DNA of 64,000 bases, from positions 7,923,900-7,987,899 of the forward strand of contig JAJHZJ010000531.1 in assembly GCA_023548195.1 (NCBI GenBank), given 5' to 3'. Position numbers and translations under genes: made by a program. The DNA is from Bettongia penicillata ogilbyi (lineage: Eukaryota > Chordata > Mammalia > Diprotodontia > Potoroidae). Below the pieces are notes generated by a model. It did not search any database and was not told where the DNA came from. It saw nothing but the letters and a program-made list of their open reading frames with translations. Position 1 is the stretch's first letter; the number at the start of each line of letters is the position of its first letter. Positions 35,520 through 46,399 of this stretch are shown one piece after another.

Positions 35520-36182
35520 GGCTAGATAGTAGTTTTTATGAAAAGAAAAGAAAAGAAACTTTAATGAACTGCAAGATCAATATGCATTTGCAATGTATCC
35601 AGGAAAGCAAATATAATCTTAGGTAACATTAAAGCAGCATAGATCCGGAAGTTGGGGAGATGATTGTTGTACTGTATCCTGCCCTGGTCTAATCCAGTCA
35701 TACCCAAAATAGCGTGTTCAATTCTGGGAACAACATTTTAAGAAGGACATTGGTAAACTAGAGTGTCCAGTGGAAGGTACTTAAAGCATTGAGAAGCCTC
35801 AGGTTCTTCAGCTATATTGGGACTGCTGGAGAAGATAAGACATGACAGCCATCTCCAAATGTTTGAGGGGCTGGCATGTGGAAGAAGAACTAGAACTGGT
35901 TCTGCTTGGCCGCAGGAAGTAGAGCTAAGAGCAATGAGTGGAAACTGCAAAGAGGCAAGATTGGCTGTCTCTCAGGAAAAACCTCTTATGTGGAATGGGG
36001 TTGCCTCAGTACTTTGCACATAGTAGGCACTTAATAAGTGCTTTTTTCATTTCTTTATTCAGGAGACAGTGGGTTTTCTTTCCTTCACTGAAAACTTTTA
36101 AAGAAAGACTAGGTGATTACTTGTTGAGGGGATTGAACTAGATGGTTTTTGAAGGTCCTTCTAACTCTGAAATTCTGTATGA
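35520..36182 (+). mobile_element. CR1/L3-type LINE 3' end, ending next to an exon
   Basis: CR1-superfamily landmarks lie in order: CTGCCCTGGTCTAATCC, GTGTTCAATTCTGGGAACAAC, GGGGCTGGCATGTGGAAGAAG, AAACTGCAAAGAGGCAAG and CTTCTAACTCTGAAATTCTG. A short LINE tail, GCACATAGTAGGCACTTAATAAG, interrupts it at about 36015-36045. Its 3' end lies roughly 29 bases before the exon at 36212. Confidence 0.75.
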
Positions 36183-36211
36183 GTCTGATGGCTGTGTTTT
36201 GTTTTTTTAAG

Positions 36212-36346
36212 GTTTTCTCCTATACTGCCAACAAAGAAATCCGCACAGATGACTTATGTTTAGATGTCTCCAAGCTTAACGGCCCAGTCACAATGCTCAA
36301 ATGTCACCATCTTAAGGGCAACCAACTTTGGGAATATGACCCAGTG
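36212..36346 (+). CDS. GALNT1: GALNT1 exon: residues 467-511, lectin repeat beta
   Basis: The acceptor TTTTTTTAAG ends at 36211 and the donor GTG|GTAAGT begins at 36347. The exon is 45 whole codons. It encodes [19 protein letters not shown], the second (beta) repeat of the lectin domain with C482 and sugar-site D484. [18 protein letters not shown], which carries the QLW core residues of the beta-trefoil fold, follows. The sequence matches my memory of the mammalian protein with no change. The exon is preceded very closely by a CR1/L3 element, so most of the usual branch-point window is repeat-derived. Confidence 0.97.
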
Positions 36347-36764
36347 GTAAGTCCTATAATTATTCTATTTTGTTGAGTTGAACAAAACCCAAGCTTTTGT
36401 TAAGAATATAAATGATTTTTCATTTTGTATTACATAATTTACTTCTGACAAAGTGAATTCCTTTTTTGAGTTGGAATATGAATTTCCTTTACTCCAAGTG
36501 ATGACAAGTAGTAAAATAATTACTAACTGGTTTTCTTCATGCTTAAAGCTTATGCATTGTAAGAATGGGTACCTTCCCCACTTTAGATTTTATTTAAACT
36601 GCTACTGTTATTTTAACTGTTATTAATTAAATTAATCCTAAGTATTCTTTTTTTTAAAAAGAAAAAATCCTTTTCATTCTTGCTGCCATCTTCCCTATTT
36701 ATAAATATGCTCCTTTTTTGTGGAGCAGTACCAGATCTCTTCATTACGTGTAATTCATCAATGT

Positions 36765-37015
36765 AGACAGCTCAGTGGCACAATGGATCAAATGCTGGTC
36801 CTGGAGTCAGGAAGACCTGAATTCAGATTTGACCTCAAACACTAGCTCTATGACTTGGTCACTTAACTGCTATATGTTCAGTTTCCACCTCTGTAAAGTG
36901 GTCATCTTAATAGTATCTACCTCCTTGAGGTGTTATAATGATACAGTATTTGTAACTCAGTGTTGTAAACCTTAAGGTACTCTATAAAATACCAGCCATC
37001 ATCATCATCATTGTC
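36765..37015 (+). repeat. CORE-SINE, nearly full length
   Basis: It opens ACAGCTCAGTGGCACAATGG and has GGAGTCAGGAAGACCTGAATTC and CACCTCTGTAAAGTGG. It ends in an L2-like tail followed by (ATC)n. Confidence 0.8.
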
Positions 37016-37039
37016 ATTTTTACTGTTATTATAGAAACT

Positions 37040-37165
37040 TCTTTGTAATTTGTGGTCTTAAAGTGCCTGGGGCACTGAGTAGTTTAGTGACTTGCCCAGG
37101 GTTACATAGCCAGTATGTGTCAAAAGTAGAATTTGAATCCATTTCTTCCTGCCTTGAAGTCTGTA
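37040..37165 (-). repeat. MIR
   Basis: Reversed MIR core: TAGTGACTTGCCCAGGGTTAC, then GTCAAAAGTAGAATTTGAA. Confidence 0.75.
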
Positions 37166-37189
37166 TGCCTCTCATATGGACTTAAAAAC

Positions 37190-37553
37190 CATTTATTAGA
37201 ATGTGTATTTCACTTCTGGGTCACATGAGCAACAAGAAGGCAGACCAGACATTTTTTCTCATCCCCATGAGCTCTCAAACCTCCCCAAAGCAGAAATTAG
37301 GCACCAAAGATAAAGCAGCTTCAGTTGTTTCTATGGTCTAGGATCAAGAATCCAAACCAGGGTTAAAAAGAAATAACAAAAACCCAGGAATTGATGATGC
37401 TTACTGAACACCCCTCCCCTACCTCCCAGGCTATCACATTAGCAAACCCAACGATATAACACAGGCTTATATCAGAACTCACCCTTATACCATGCACCCT
37501 CCTTTTCCAGTGCCATATGAGATCCCTGGCTCCAGGCTATAGAAGTTTTCTTA
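37190..37553 (+). mobile_element. HAL1/L1-like 5' leader, left part of a split element
   Basis: A less AT-rich leader (GGGTCACATGAGCAACAAG, AAGGCAGACCAGACATT) leads up to the duplicated target TAGAAGTTTTCTTA (37540-37553). A minus-strand L1 begins there. The sequence across the L1, from 40951, continues as leader and ORF1, so I read both parts as one older plus-strand element. Confidence 0.45.
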
Positions 37554-40500
37554 CAATGATGATCTGAGAAGGATGCATTTTGGATTGTGAGGTTTTAATG
37601 TCCTAGTACATGGTCAGTTTTTGTATATGTTCCATGTACCCCTGAGAAAAAGGTATATTTCTTTCTATTCCCATTCAATTTTCTCCAGAGTTTTATTCAC
37701 CTCCTTAACTTCTTTTTATTTATTTTAAGGTTAGATTTATCAAGTTCAGAGAGGAGGAGGTTGAGGTCCCCCATTACTATAGTTTTGCTATCTATTTCTT
37801 CCTGTAACTTCCTTAACTTCTCTAAAAATTTGTATGCTATACCACTTGGAGCATATATGTTTAGTAATGATATTGCTTCATTGTCTATGGTGCCTGTTAG
37901 CAGGATATAGTTTCCTTCCTTATTGCGATTCGATCTATTTCTGCTTTTGCTTTGTCTGAGATTAGGATTTGCTGCCCCTGCTTTTTTTAATCAGGTGAAG
38001 CACAATATATTCTGCTTCAACCTCTTACCTTTACCCTGTGTGTATCCCCCCGTTTCAAATGTGTTTCTTGTAAACAACATATTGTTGGAGTATGGTTTTT
38101 AATCCATTCTGCTATCCATCTCTGTTTTATGGGAGAGTTCATCCCATTCACATTCACAGTTATGATTACTATCTGTATCTTTCCCTTCATCTTCTTTTCC
38201 ACTGTTTGTGCTTTTAGTTCTCCCTTCTCCTTTCCCCTCCACAATAGAGTTTTAATTTTTTGTCCAATTTTCCCAGTTATGTTTTGTGCTTCCTTTTCCA
38301 TCTGTCCAATTGTTCCTTTTAAGGAGTTATTTTCTCCATTTAATTTTTGTACTTTGTTCAGTTTTCCTTTTCAAAGGAAAAAGGTCTCATCAGTGAATTC
38401 TTTTTTTATACTTTTAAAATCATTAGCCAGTTTTTCTTCTATTTCCTTCTTCAGCTGTTCCAGGAGAGCTGTTTGTGCATTCGAGCAGTTCATAGTCCCT
38501 TTTGAATTTTCAGATGGAAGTACAGTCTCACTACTGACCTCTATGGTATTTGTGTTTTGGTTCTTGTCCCCATAGAAAGATTCTATGGTTTTTTCGCCCT
38601 TCTTTTGCTTTTTCTTGTTCTTGATGTTGATTGTGTGTTGTGTCTTCTGGTTCTTTCAGTTGGAAGCTGCAGAACTTGGTGTTGAGCTGACTTGTGTGAA
38701 AATGCTAAGAGCCAAGAGTTTTAATTTTTGACCACCACATCCTGCAGTCTTCCCTTCCTTCTTTCAGCCCCCACTTCCTTTTACTCCCCTTTACCCTTAC
38801 AACTTCCTCCATCCCTTTTAGCCTCCCCTACCCTTGTTTTCCTCCTTCCCCTCTTACTGCCTATAGAGCTAGTTAGATTTGCATACTTAATTAAGCTTGT
38901 TCCCTCCTTGCACCAAATCAGGTGAGAGTACTTTTCAAATAATGCTCCCTCCCCTCTTTCCCTCTACTGTAATATAATTTTGTGCCTCTTCCTGTGATGT
39001 AATTTGCCATTTTCTGCCTCCTCCCTTTTCACATCTCCTGTTACAATTCCTTCATACCCTTAAATCACATTTTTATCATCACATCATTTACTTAATACCC
39101 ACTCCCTCTATCTATTTGTGTCCCCTTTATATTTCATAATAAGTATACAATTCTCAATATTAGCAAGTATCATCTTCCCTTATAGGGATGTAAACAATTT
39201 TCCCATATTGAGTAACAAGTTTTTCTTTTCCCATTTACCTTTTTATGCCTCTTTTGAGACCTGTGTTTGAAGATCGAATTTTCTATTGAATTTTGGTCTT
39301 TTTATCTGGAAATCCCTTATTTCATTGAATGTCCATCTCCTTGCCTGAAATATTATGCTCAACTTTGCTTGGGTAATTAATCCTTGATTGTAGTCCCAGC
39401 TCCTTTGCCTTACAGAATATCATATTCCAGTTCCTTCAATCTTTTAATGTAGAAGCTGCAAGGTCCTGTGTGATCCTGACTGTAGCTTCTTGATATTTGA
39501 ATGGTTTCTTTTTGGCTGCCTGTAGCATTTTCTCCTTCACTTGATAGTTCTGGAATCTGACAACAATATTCTTTGGTTTTTTTAGTTTGGGATCCCTTTC
39601 GGGAGGTGAATGGTGAATTTTTTAGATGACTATTTTGCCCTCTGGTTCTAGGACTTCTGGGCAGTTTTCCTTTATGATTTCTTGGAAGATATTGTCCAGG
39701 CTGTTTTTTTCATAATGGTTTTCTGGTAGTCCAGTAATTCTTAGATTTTCTCTCCTGGATCTACTTTCCAGGTCAGTTGTTTTTCCAATTAGATATTGTA
39801 CATTTTCTTCTATCTATTCTATTGTTTGTCTGATTCTTGATGTCGCATAGAGTCATTAGCTTCTATTTGCCCAGTTCTAATTTTTAATCAAATTATTTCT
39901 TCAGTTAACTTTTGCATCTCCTTTTCCATCTGTTCAGTTATTCCTTTTAAGGAATTATTTTCTCCAGCTAGTTTTTGTACTTTCTTTTCCATTTGTCCAA
40001 TTTTCCTTTATAAGGAGCTGTTTTCTCCAGTGAATTCTTTTTTCATACTTTTAAATTCATTGGCCAATTTTTCTTCTATTTCTCTAATTTGACTTTTAAA
40101 ATCCTTCTTTAGCTCTTCCAAGAGTGCTCTTTGTGCTTGCAACCAGTTTGTAGTCCCTTCTGAAGTTTCAGATGGGAGTCTCAGTGCCTGACCTCTTTGG
40201 TATTCGTGTTTTGGTCCTTGTCCCTATAGAAAGATTCTGTAATCTTTTCTTTCCTGCTTTGCTTCTTACTCATGATGATGAGGTTTTGTGTGTTGTGGCC
40301 TCTGGTTCTTTCAGCTAGAAACTAGAGAACCTGGTGCTGAGCTGACTGGTGTGAGAAAGCAGAGGCCAAGTGAAGTCTTTTTGTTTCCCCCATTTGCCCT
40401 GGAGCTAGCTTGTTAAGTGTTGGGGAGGGGTGGTCTGGCCAAGGGATGTCTCCTCAGCTGAGCTAGAGCAAAGGCAGACTCAGTGGTTGGTGATCCTAGC

Positions 40501-40950
40501 TGGCCTAGTGTCTTCCTGTTTCCCCTGGGGTACTCAGGCATGCCTGGGGTTCTCGTATTGGTGGTTCTCCACCCCCTTGGGGCTTCAAATCTCCTCCCAG
40601 TTCGCCAAGGTGGGGCTGTCTGGGATATCTCTGGTCCTGTATTATTCCCCTTCCGCCACAGCAAGAGAAATCCTCTGTAGTGATTTTCCTAGCCTGATGT
40701 GCTACAAGACTATTTGCCCCTTCTGCTGATCCTACTGATGCACAATTTTTCTGGGAAAATATTTTATGGGTCTTTCAAGGTCAACAAGGGGAGAGGGAGA
40801 GAGTATTTACCTATCAATCTGCCATTGTGACTCCTGGAAGTTCAAGTAGATGATTCACAGACATTTAATCTGGGGGCTGATAGTCTCAGGAGCAGCTGCT
40901 ACAAATACCTGGGGCTCCACAGCTCTCATTCACTTGGTTCCACTGGACTG
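37554..40950 (-). mobile_element. L1 without a 3' end, inserted into a HAL1-like element
   Basis: Read on the minus strand, the leader runs from 40950 (GTCCAGTGGAA start) and ORF1 remnants from about 40270 to 39300. A purine-rich spacer extends to about 38730, then comes an extra ORF1 piece (38261-38714). The start of ORF2, endonuclease text VNVNGMNSPI to CCLQETHL, lies at 38017-38170, and ORF2 stops at 37554 with no 3' untranslated region or poly(A). Near-identical 14-bp repeats flank it (TAGAAGTTTTCTTA at 37540-37553; TAGAAGTTTGCTTA at 40951-40964). Frames are broken. Confidence 0.7.
38261..38714 (-). mobile_element. Extra L1 leader-ORF1 fragment with 15-bp target duplication
   Basis: This 454-bp piece repeats L1 5' leader and ORF1 text between the spacer and ORF2 of the host L1. 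Perfect 15-bp repeats AGAGTTTTAATTTTT flank it at 38246-38260 and 38715-38729. The L1 at the right end of the window has that 15-mer once, with no insert (minus-strand form at about 61520-61535). The insert differs noticeably from the host's own ORF1, so it is not a simple tandem copy. Confidence 0.75.
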
Positions 40951-41905
40951 TAGAAGTTTGCTTAGGCTTCAATAGCCAGCTTAGCCATAACCCTTTGTGA
41001 ACAACAGTCTACCTGGGACTACAGCCAGAAACCACCCATGTTTCAAAGCACTGAACTGCCAGGGAAGAATTCTTGGGGACCTGTGCAGTGTTCCATCAAG
41101 ACTGAGGCAAGAGCACAGTATCTGGCTCAGACCATTTCTGATCACTTGAAAGGCATTTGGGGCAGCGACATGGCCTGATGAATTGTGAATTAACCAATAT
41201 GGAAGGAGGCTGAGATGCTTTGAGATCCAGGCTCCACAGAAGCCATCATTAGAGGGGAAGGGAATCAGAAATGAGCAATAATGAATATAAGGAGGGAAAC
41301 GGGACTGAAAGCTCAAAGATTCCAGGAAGAAGTCTCAAAGACATAACATAAACAGATAAATCAATAGGACAAAAAAGAACGATGAAGGAAATATGGCCTC
41401 CAGATCTAGTAAAGGAATTCAGGAATCTATGAATACTGCAAAGCAAAGGAAAATGATCCAACACTTGATGAGACAGGAGACCCTGTGGAAGTTGAGGAGA
41501 ACATGGAAACACAATTCCTGAGTAGTGTAAATAAGAATTATGAAAACAGAATTGATACCACTCACAGCAATAATGAGCAGAATAGAAAAACTTGAATCTG
41601 CAGTGGTAAACCTCCTCAGAGAAACAGAAGAGAGAACAATAGATTGGGAATGCAAATACACAGAAGGGAAAGATAGTCTAGAGGAAGAGAGGCAAAAAAA
41701 CAAGAACACTGAATACAACACGCTCACTATGTAAACAAAAAGGAGAGATCTCAAAGACAAAGGCGTAGAGATAGCCTAAGGGTCATAAGACTCCCAGAAC
41801 AATATGACAAGACAAAAAACCTTAACAATATAATGAGGGAAATAATAGAAGAGAGCTGTCCAGAACTTCTGAATATGGAAAATGAAATTACAGTAGAATG
41901 TGTGT
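40951..41905 (+). pseudogene. HAL1/L1-like ORF1 remnant, right part of the split element
   Basis: After leader sequence, an ORF1-like start MASRSSKGIQESMN occurs at 41393. The text then has a stop and frame changes, a charged, coiled-coil-like stretch (MSRIEKLESAVVNLLRETEE, 41570-41630), and RVIRLPEQYDKTKNL and MREIIEESCPELL (41780-41870). This is the arrangement of an L1-type ORF1 protein. It breaks off at about 41905, before the C-terminal domain. It is not functional. Confidence 0.55.
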
Positions 41906-42174
41906 CCCCACCGTACACGTTACTGTTCTAAGAGCCCCTCTTTATTGTTGTACATTCTTACCTCCTTATACTAGTATTTTGTAGCTCTATCTGTATTAGG
42001 TTGAAGTAATAAGAGTAAGTGGGTTAAAACATTTTTTTCTTTTAACATTTTAGATAAAAGCTGAGTTCTAACTAGTGATATAATTTAAACATTGGTTTCA
42101 GCTTGATTATGCTACATCAGAACATTTCCAGTCCCATCTTAGCAGCTTTTCCACACTAGTAATACCAATAATAA

Positions 42175-42345
42175 TATCATGGAATTTGGAGTCTGAGGAC
42201 CTGAATTTAAATACTACTTCTCCCTGCTACTTACTTCCTATGTGACCTTAGACAAGTCAGCCTCTGTGAGCCTCACTTACCTCATCTGTAAAATGAAGGG
42301 TTAGGCTAAGTGATTTCTAACGTTTCTTCTAGCTTATCCTTATGA
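42175..42345 (+). repeat. MIR
   Basis: GAGTCTGAGGACCTGAATTTAAA, then GTGACCTTAGACAAGTCAGC and CCTCATCTGTAAAATGAAGG. Confidence 0.8.
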
Positions 42346-42959
42346 TTTTATGTTTCCCTGTTCCTAAAATAGCTGACATACTATGTAATGCTTGCTGCTT
42401 GCTTTGCTTGCATCATTCTGTGAAGTAGGGAGTATAAATATTATCCCCCCTTTGTAGTTAAGAAAAATACGGTAGTAGAGGTTAAGTGACTTTGCCACAC
42501 TTAGTTCATTTCACTTCAGCAAACATTCTTGTTTCCTTGAGCCCTTTCTGCTTTCTGGAATCTTATTTTCTCAGTTATTCACTGCTTAATTATTTCTTTG
42601 TCCTTCATTGTCTTTTTAATGTTACTCTCTGGTGACTCTTTCTCTTGCCCACTTAGCTAGCAAGTGGCAGAACTGTTATGTAAACCATTTGTATTGACTA
42701 TAAATTCAGTTTTTAATCCGCTAAATTTTTACTTCACTGCCTCCATTTATATTTCTCTCCTTCACTGTGCTTTTTTTTGTCTTCTTTCAGAAGAGAGGGT
42801 TTTTCTGCTCCTCCCAAGACTAGCCCCCTCAACCTGTTTCCTTGACTTCAAACCCTTTACTTTTCTTTAGAATGCTCGTTCAGTGATCTGCCCTTTCTTC
42901 TGCCCACATGCATGCATAGATAATAAAAATTTTTGTTGATTTAAAAATTTTGTTTCCCT

Positions 42960-43090
42960 AGAACAACCAAGGTAGGAGAGGTATCATTATCCCAGTTTTA
43001 TAGAAAACTGAGGCTCAGAAAAGTTACTTGATTTACCCAAGAGCTAACACTCAAACCCAGATCCTTGTGACTCTTTTTCTGTTCTTTTTG
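42960..43090 (-). repeat. MIR
   Basis: Reversed MIR core: CATTATCCCAGTTTTATAGA, AACTGAGGCTCAGAAAAGTTA and AACACTCAAACCCAGATCC. A weaker reversed MIR trace lies near 42420-42495. Confidence 0.7.
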
Positions 43091-43169
43091 TTCCACCACA
43101 ATTACCTACAGTCTCCTCTACATTGAAGAGATCCCCACTTACCCTCAGGCTGCCATATTCTTTTTATTC

Positions 43170-43430
43170 CACTCACAGTCAGGCTTCTTGTTGCCTCTAA
43201 GTGCCACCACTTACTCTGTCCTAGTCCTTTGAAATCTGCCTTCTAATAAAACAGTTCTCTCAGAATTCACAGTGATCACTTGAACTTATTCTGACACCTA
43301 ACTACTCCTTCCCTAAAAGCCTCTTCTCCTTTAGTTTATGGGACACCATACTATTCTGGTACTCATTTGTTTTCTGCCTTATCTGATGGTACCACCTCTC
43401 TCTCCTTGACCTAAGGTCAGTTGCCACTTT
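43170..43430 (+). repeat. L2 LINE fragment
   Basis: AAAACAGTTCTCTCAGAATTC and TTATGGGACACCATACTATTCTGG, followed by CCTTATCTGATGGTACC, follow the L2 reverse-transcriptase-coding text. Less certain pyrimidine-rich L2-like text precedes it from about 42530. Confidence 0.5.
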
Positions 43431-44189
43431 GTCCATGAGACTTTCCCTAATGTTATGGAGGAAAGTAGCTCCAAATTTGGAATAAAAGGACCTATGTGCT
43501 AGTCCCAACTCTTCCATTTAATGGGTTTTGTCATATTTATTCATTTCAATGTGTATATAGTTAATACCAATTGACTTTTACTTTTGAAAAAACTACTTTC
43601 ACAAGCTTACATTTTCATTCAGCATTTGTTACCATTTCAATAAGCTTTTTTAAAAAAGACTTAATCAAGCTAAATAAAGTTGTCTTTGGTTCTAATTAAA
43701 GAGAATAAAGCTAAAAAGAAAAATAAAACTTTCTACCAGACTGCAGGACTTTATTAAAAAGTACTTTATTAAAAAGTAAAATTAAAAATATTGTTTGATT
43801 AGAAGTTCAAGAAGTGATAAGTAATTCCACAAACAATGAAGGAAATGTATTTCTCTTTTGACTTAGGATTTAAGATCCTTACAGATTTAGGCTTATGGCT
43901 TAAAAATATTAATAGCCTCTGAGAAGAGAAAGAGTCCTATACAAGAAATGTTATGAAGGGAAAACAGACAGTTCTAGGCAACAGCTTGCATATGTGGACT
44001 AAGCACAAGTGAGAAGTGGGATATGACACTTAGGTCGTGGATTTAGTATGACTGGGAAGAGGGTAGTACCCTCCGCAGTAACTGAAGTTAGGGAGAGGAG
44101 ACGTTTGATGGGGTATATCATGATTTCAGTTTGGAGATTGTTGGTTTCATGTTTTATCTCCTTTCTTCTAGTAGTATATGCTGTAAGAT

Positions 44190-44735
44190 ATCCCATTTTG
44201 GGCCACATTCTTATCCAGCCTGTTGCCAAGTCCTATCATTTATTCCTTGCAACAACTCTCATCTATATCTCCTCTTCTCTGACACAACCACTCTTCTAGT
44301 GCTTACCACCTCACATTTCACATGTAGTAGCCTTTTCCTTGGTCTCCTGGCCTCAATTCTTTCCCCAATCTGATCCATCCTCCACTTAGCTGCCAAAGTG
44401 ATCTTCTGAAAACAAGTCTGACTGTGTCACTCACTTACTCAGTGAACTCCAGTGGATCTCTTTGGCATTGGCCTCCTTGTCATTTCTTAAACAGGTCACT
44501 GTCTCCTGATTTAGTGCCTTTTCATGCTAGTGTAATATTTTCTGAGATGATCTCCAGTTTACCCTGCACCCTGCACATATCCTGCGTGTGTGTAGTTGTC
44601 TGCATGTTGTCTCTCCCTTTTAGACAGCGAGTTCTTTGACAGCAAGGACTGTTTTTGCCTTTCTTTGCCTTTGTTTCTTTCCAGTGCTTAGCACATAGTG
44701 AGTACTTAATAAAAGCTTTTTGATTTATTAACTGT
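44190..44735 (+). repeat. L2 LINE 3' end
   Basis: TTGCCAAGTCCTATCATTTA and CTGATCCATCCTCCACTTAGC are followed by TCTGACTGTGTCACTCACTTAC. The tail is AGTGCTTAGCACATAGTGAG. Confidence 0.8.
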
Positions 44736-44824
44736 TTGCTTCATTATTTTATGGTTTTTCACTTCAGAAATAATCTATGTCTTTAGTTATAATTTTGGAT
44801 AAACAGAGTAATTTTATAATATAA

Positions 44825-45070
44825 TTAGGAAGCAGTTAGGTGACAAAGTCAGTAGAATTCTGGACATGTAGACCTGAGTTCAAGTCAAGCCTCAGGCAGT
44901 TGTTTGTGTGACCCTGCGCTGCTCACTCAGTCTCCCTCAGCCTCAGCTTCTTCATCTGCAAAATGAGGAGAATAATAGCACCCTCCCTGGAACATTGATG
45001 GAAAGATTAGGTACCACATGTAAAGTTCTTTGCAAACTTTAAAGTACTGTGTAAGTGCTAGTTGTTAACA
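44825..45070 (+). repeat. CORE-SINE, full length
   Basis: The head is GAAGCAGTTAGGTGACAAAG. GACCTGAGTTCAAGTCAAGCC, CTTCTTCATCTGCAAAATGAGG and a tail, TTTGCAAACTTTAAAGTACTG, ending GCTAGTTGTTA follow. Confidence 0.8.
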
Positions 45071-45524
45071 TACCCCATCTTCCTTGTTTTCACTCCATAA
45101 TCCTGCTTGCTAATCTCACCTATTTATTCTTCCACGTAAATTTTCATTTGTTCAGTTCTATGAGGTAATCCATTAGTTTGATTGATGAAACATTAAAATA
45201 TATAAATTCATTTTAATTACTGACTTCTACTATATTGGTTTTACCTAGCCATGATTGGTTCATTGGATGCTAATTAAACAGAAATGTTATTGTGATATAA
45301 AATTCTAAGTCTTCTCTAAGGAAAAAATATGTCAGCTCTCTTCACTCTCTATCCATTTATATTTGACCATGACTTATAGAAACAGTGCTTTCCAAACACT
45401 GAAGTGAACTTTCTGCAGAAGAAGGGGTCATAAATTCATTTGCATGGCCTGCTTGCCCCAACTTTAGCAGTGTGTTAGGTTTTGTTGTCCTTTGGACTAG
45501 ACCTTTTCAAAACTTGATTAAGAT

Positions 45525-45580
45525 GTGACTCATGTTTCAGTGTTATATTTGCACAAATATAACACTGAAACATGAGTCAC
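45525..45580. repeat. Perfect 27-bp inverted repeat with 2-base spacer
   Basis: The left arm is 45525-45551 and the right arm 45554-45580, with spacer CA. The arms begin GTGACTCATGTTTCAGTGTT and are exact reverse complements over all 27 positions. Each arm carries TGACTCA, the AP-1 consensus. There is no coding frame and no clear terminal duplication beyond AAGA/AAGA-like flanks. Confidence 0.95.
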
Positions 45581-45615
45581 AAGAGAACAATACAAATCCA
45601 GTCACTTGAAAGAAG

Positions 45616-45860
45616 CCTAAAGGGCAGCTGGGTGACCCAGGAGATAGAACCGTGCCTTGGAGTCAAGATTTTGAGTTCAGATGGGACCTCAGATACTTAA
45701 GTAGCTGTGAGACCCTGAAAAGGATTGCTCAGTTTCCCCATCTGTAAAAATGGGAATAATAATAGTACCTACCTCGCAGGGTTGTTGTATCAAGTGAGAG
45801 AAAATTTTTAAAGGCCTAGGAAAACCTAAAAGAGCTATATAAATGCTAATTGTTATTGCC
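45616..45860 (+). repeat. CORE-SINE, full length
   Basis: The head is AAGGGCAGCTGGGTGACCCAGG. GAGTTCAGATGGGACCTCAG, CAGTTTCCCCATCTGTAAA, CCTACCTCGCAGGGTTGTTG and the tail GCTATATAAATGCTAATTGTTA follow. Confidence 0.85.
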
Positions 45861-46399
45861 ATACTGAAAAGCAGAGTTTTGAAGATAAAAATCTTAAGTA
45901 AAGTGATGGTTATGTTAGAATGACATGTTGTCCCACGAGAAAGGATGAATAATAATAAAGAATTAAAAAAAAAGACAAAAAATTACAAGTGAAAGAATTA
46001 GATAAAAAGTGCAATGGTAAAAATCTTCCAGTTTTTTTGATGTTTGCTTAAACATTTGTAATTATCCACTATATACCCTCCTCAGCTGCTTTGGAAGGGG
46101 AGTCTCTTATATTAATAGGACAATTCTAACCTCCAAGAGGTCTATGTTATTTTATTTTAATCCTTATTCATCTTGTCCCTACGAAGGTTATTAAGACTAG
46201 TAAAAATTTATCTAAAAACACACATATCAAATATGGAATATCTGCCTCCTTAAAATTTGACAGCAATACTTGAACCAGAAGTACCTCCAAATGTATTTGC
46301 CTCCAAAGTTAACGTAGAATCACAAAGTTGAAAGGCACTTCCTTCATCCTACAAGTATGGATCTGTTAAAATGCTTATCATTTTATTGCCAATCTTAAT

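Larger units (their letters stand above)
33586..36211 (+). other. Intron, 2626 bp
   Basis: It holds a SINE (34040-34240), two MIR-like pieces (35080-35215 and 35225-35375) and a CR1/L3 element (35520-36182) that ends close to the acceptor. I recognise nothing in about 33590-34035 apart from a MIR-like phrase near 33905, or in 34245-35075. Confidence 0.85.

Noticed and set aside
38129..38575. Open frame of 148 codons on the plus strand, the longest in the window
   Set aside because: It is the antisense of L1 ORF1/ORF2 text; the minus strand carries the real L1 signatures. Hydrophobic, Phe/Ser-rich composition reflects the pyrimidine-rich strand.
41540..41734. Possible coiled-coil gene (MSRIEKLESAVV...)
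   Set aside because: It is the middle of an L1/HAL1-type ORF1 with a truncated 3' side and broken frame.
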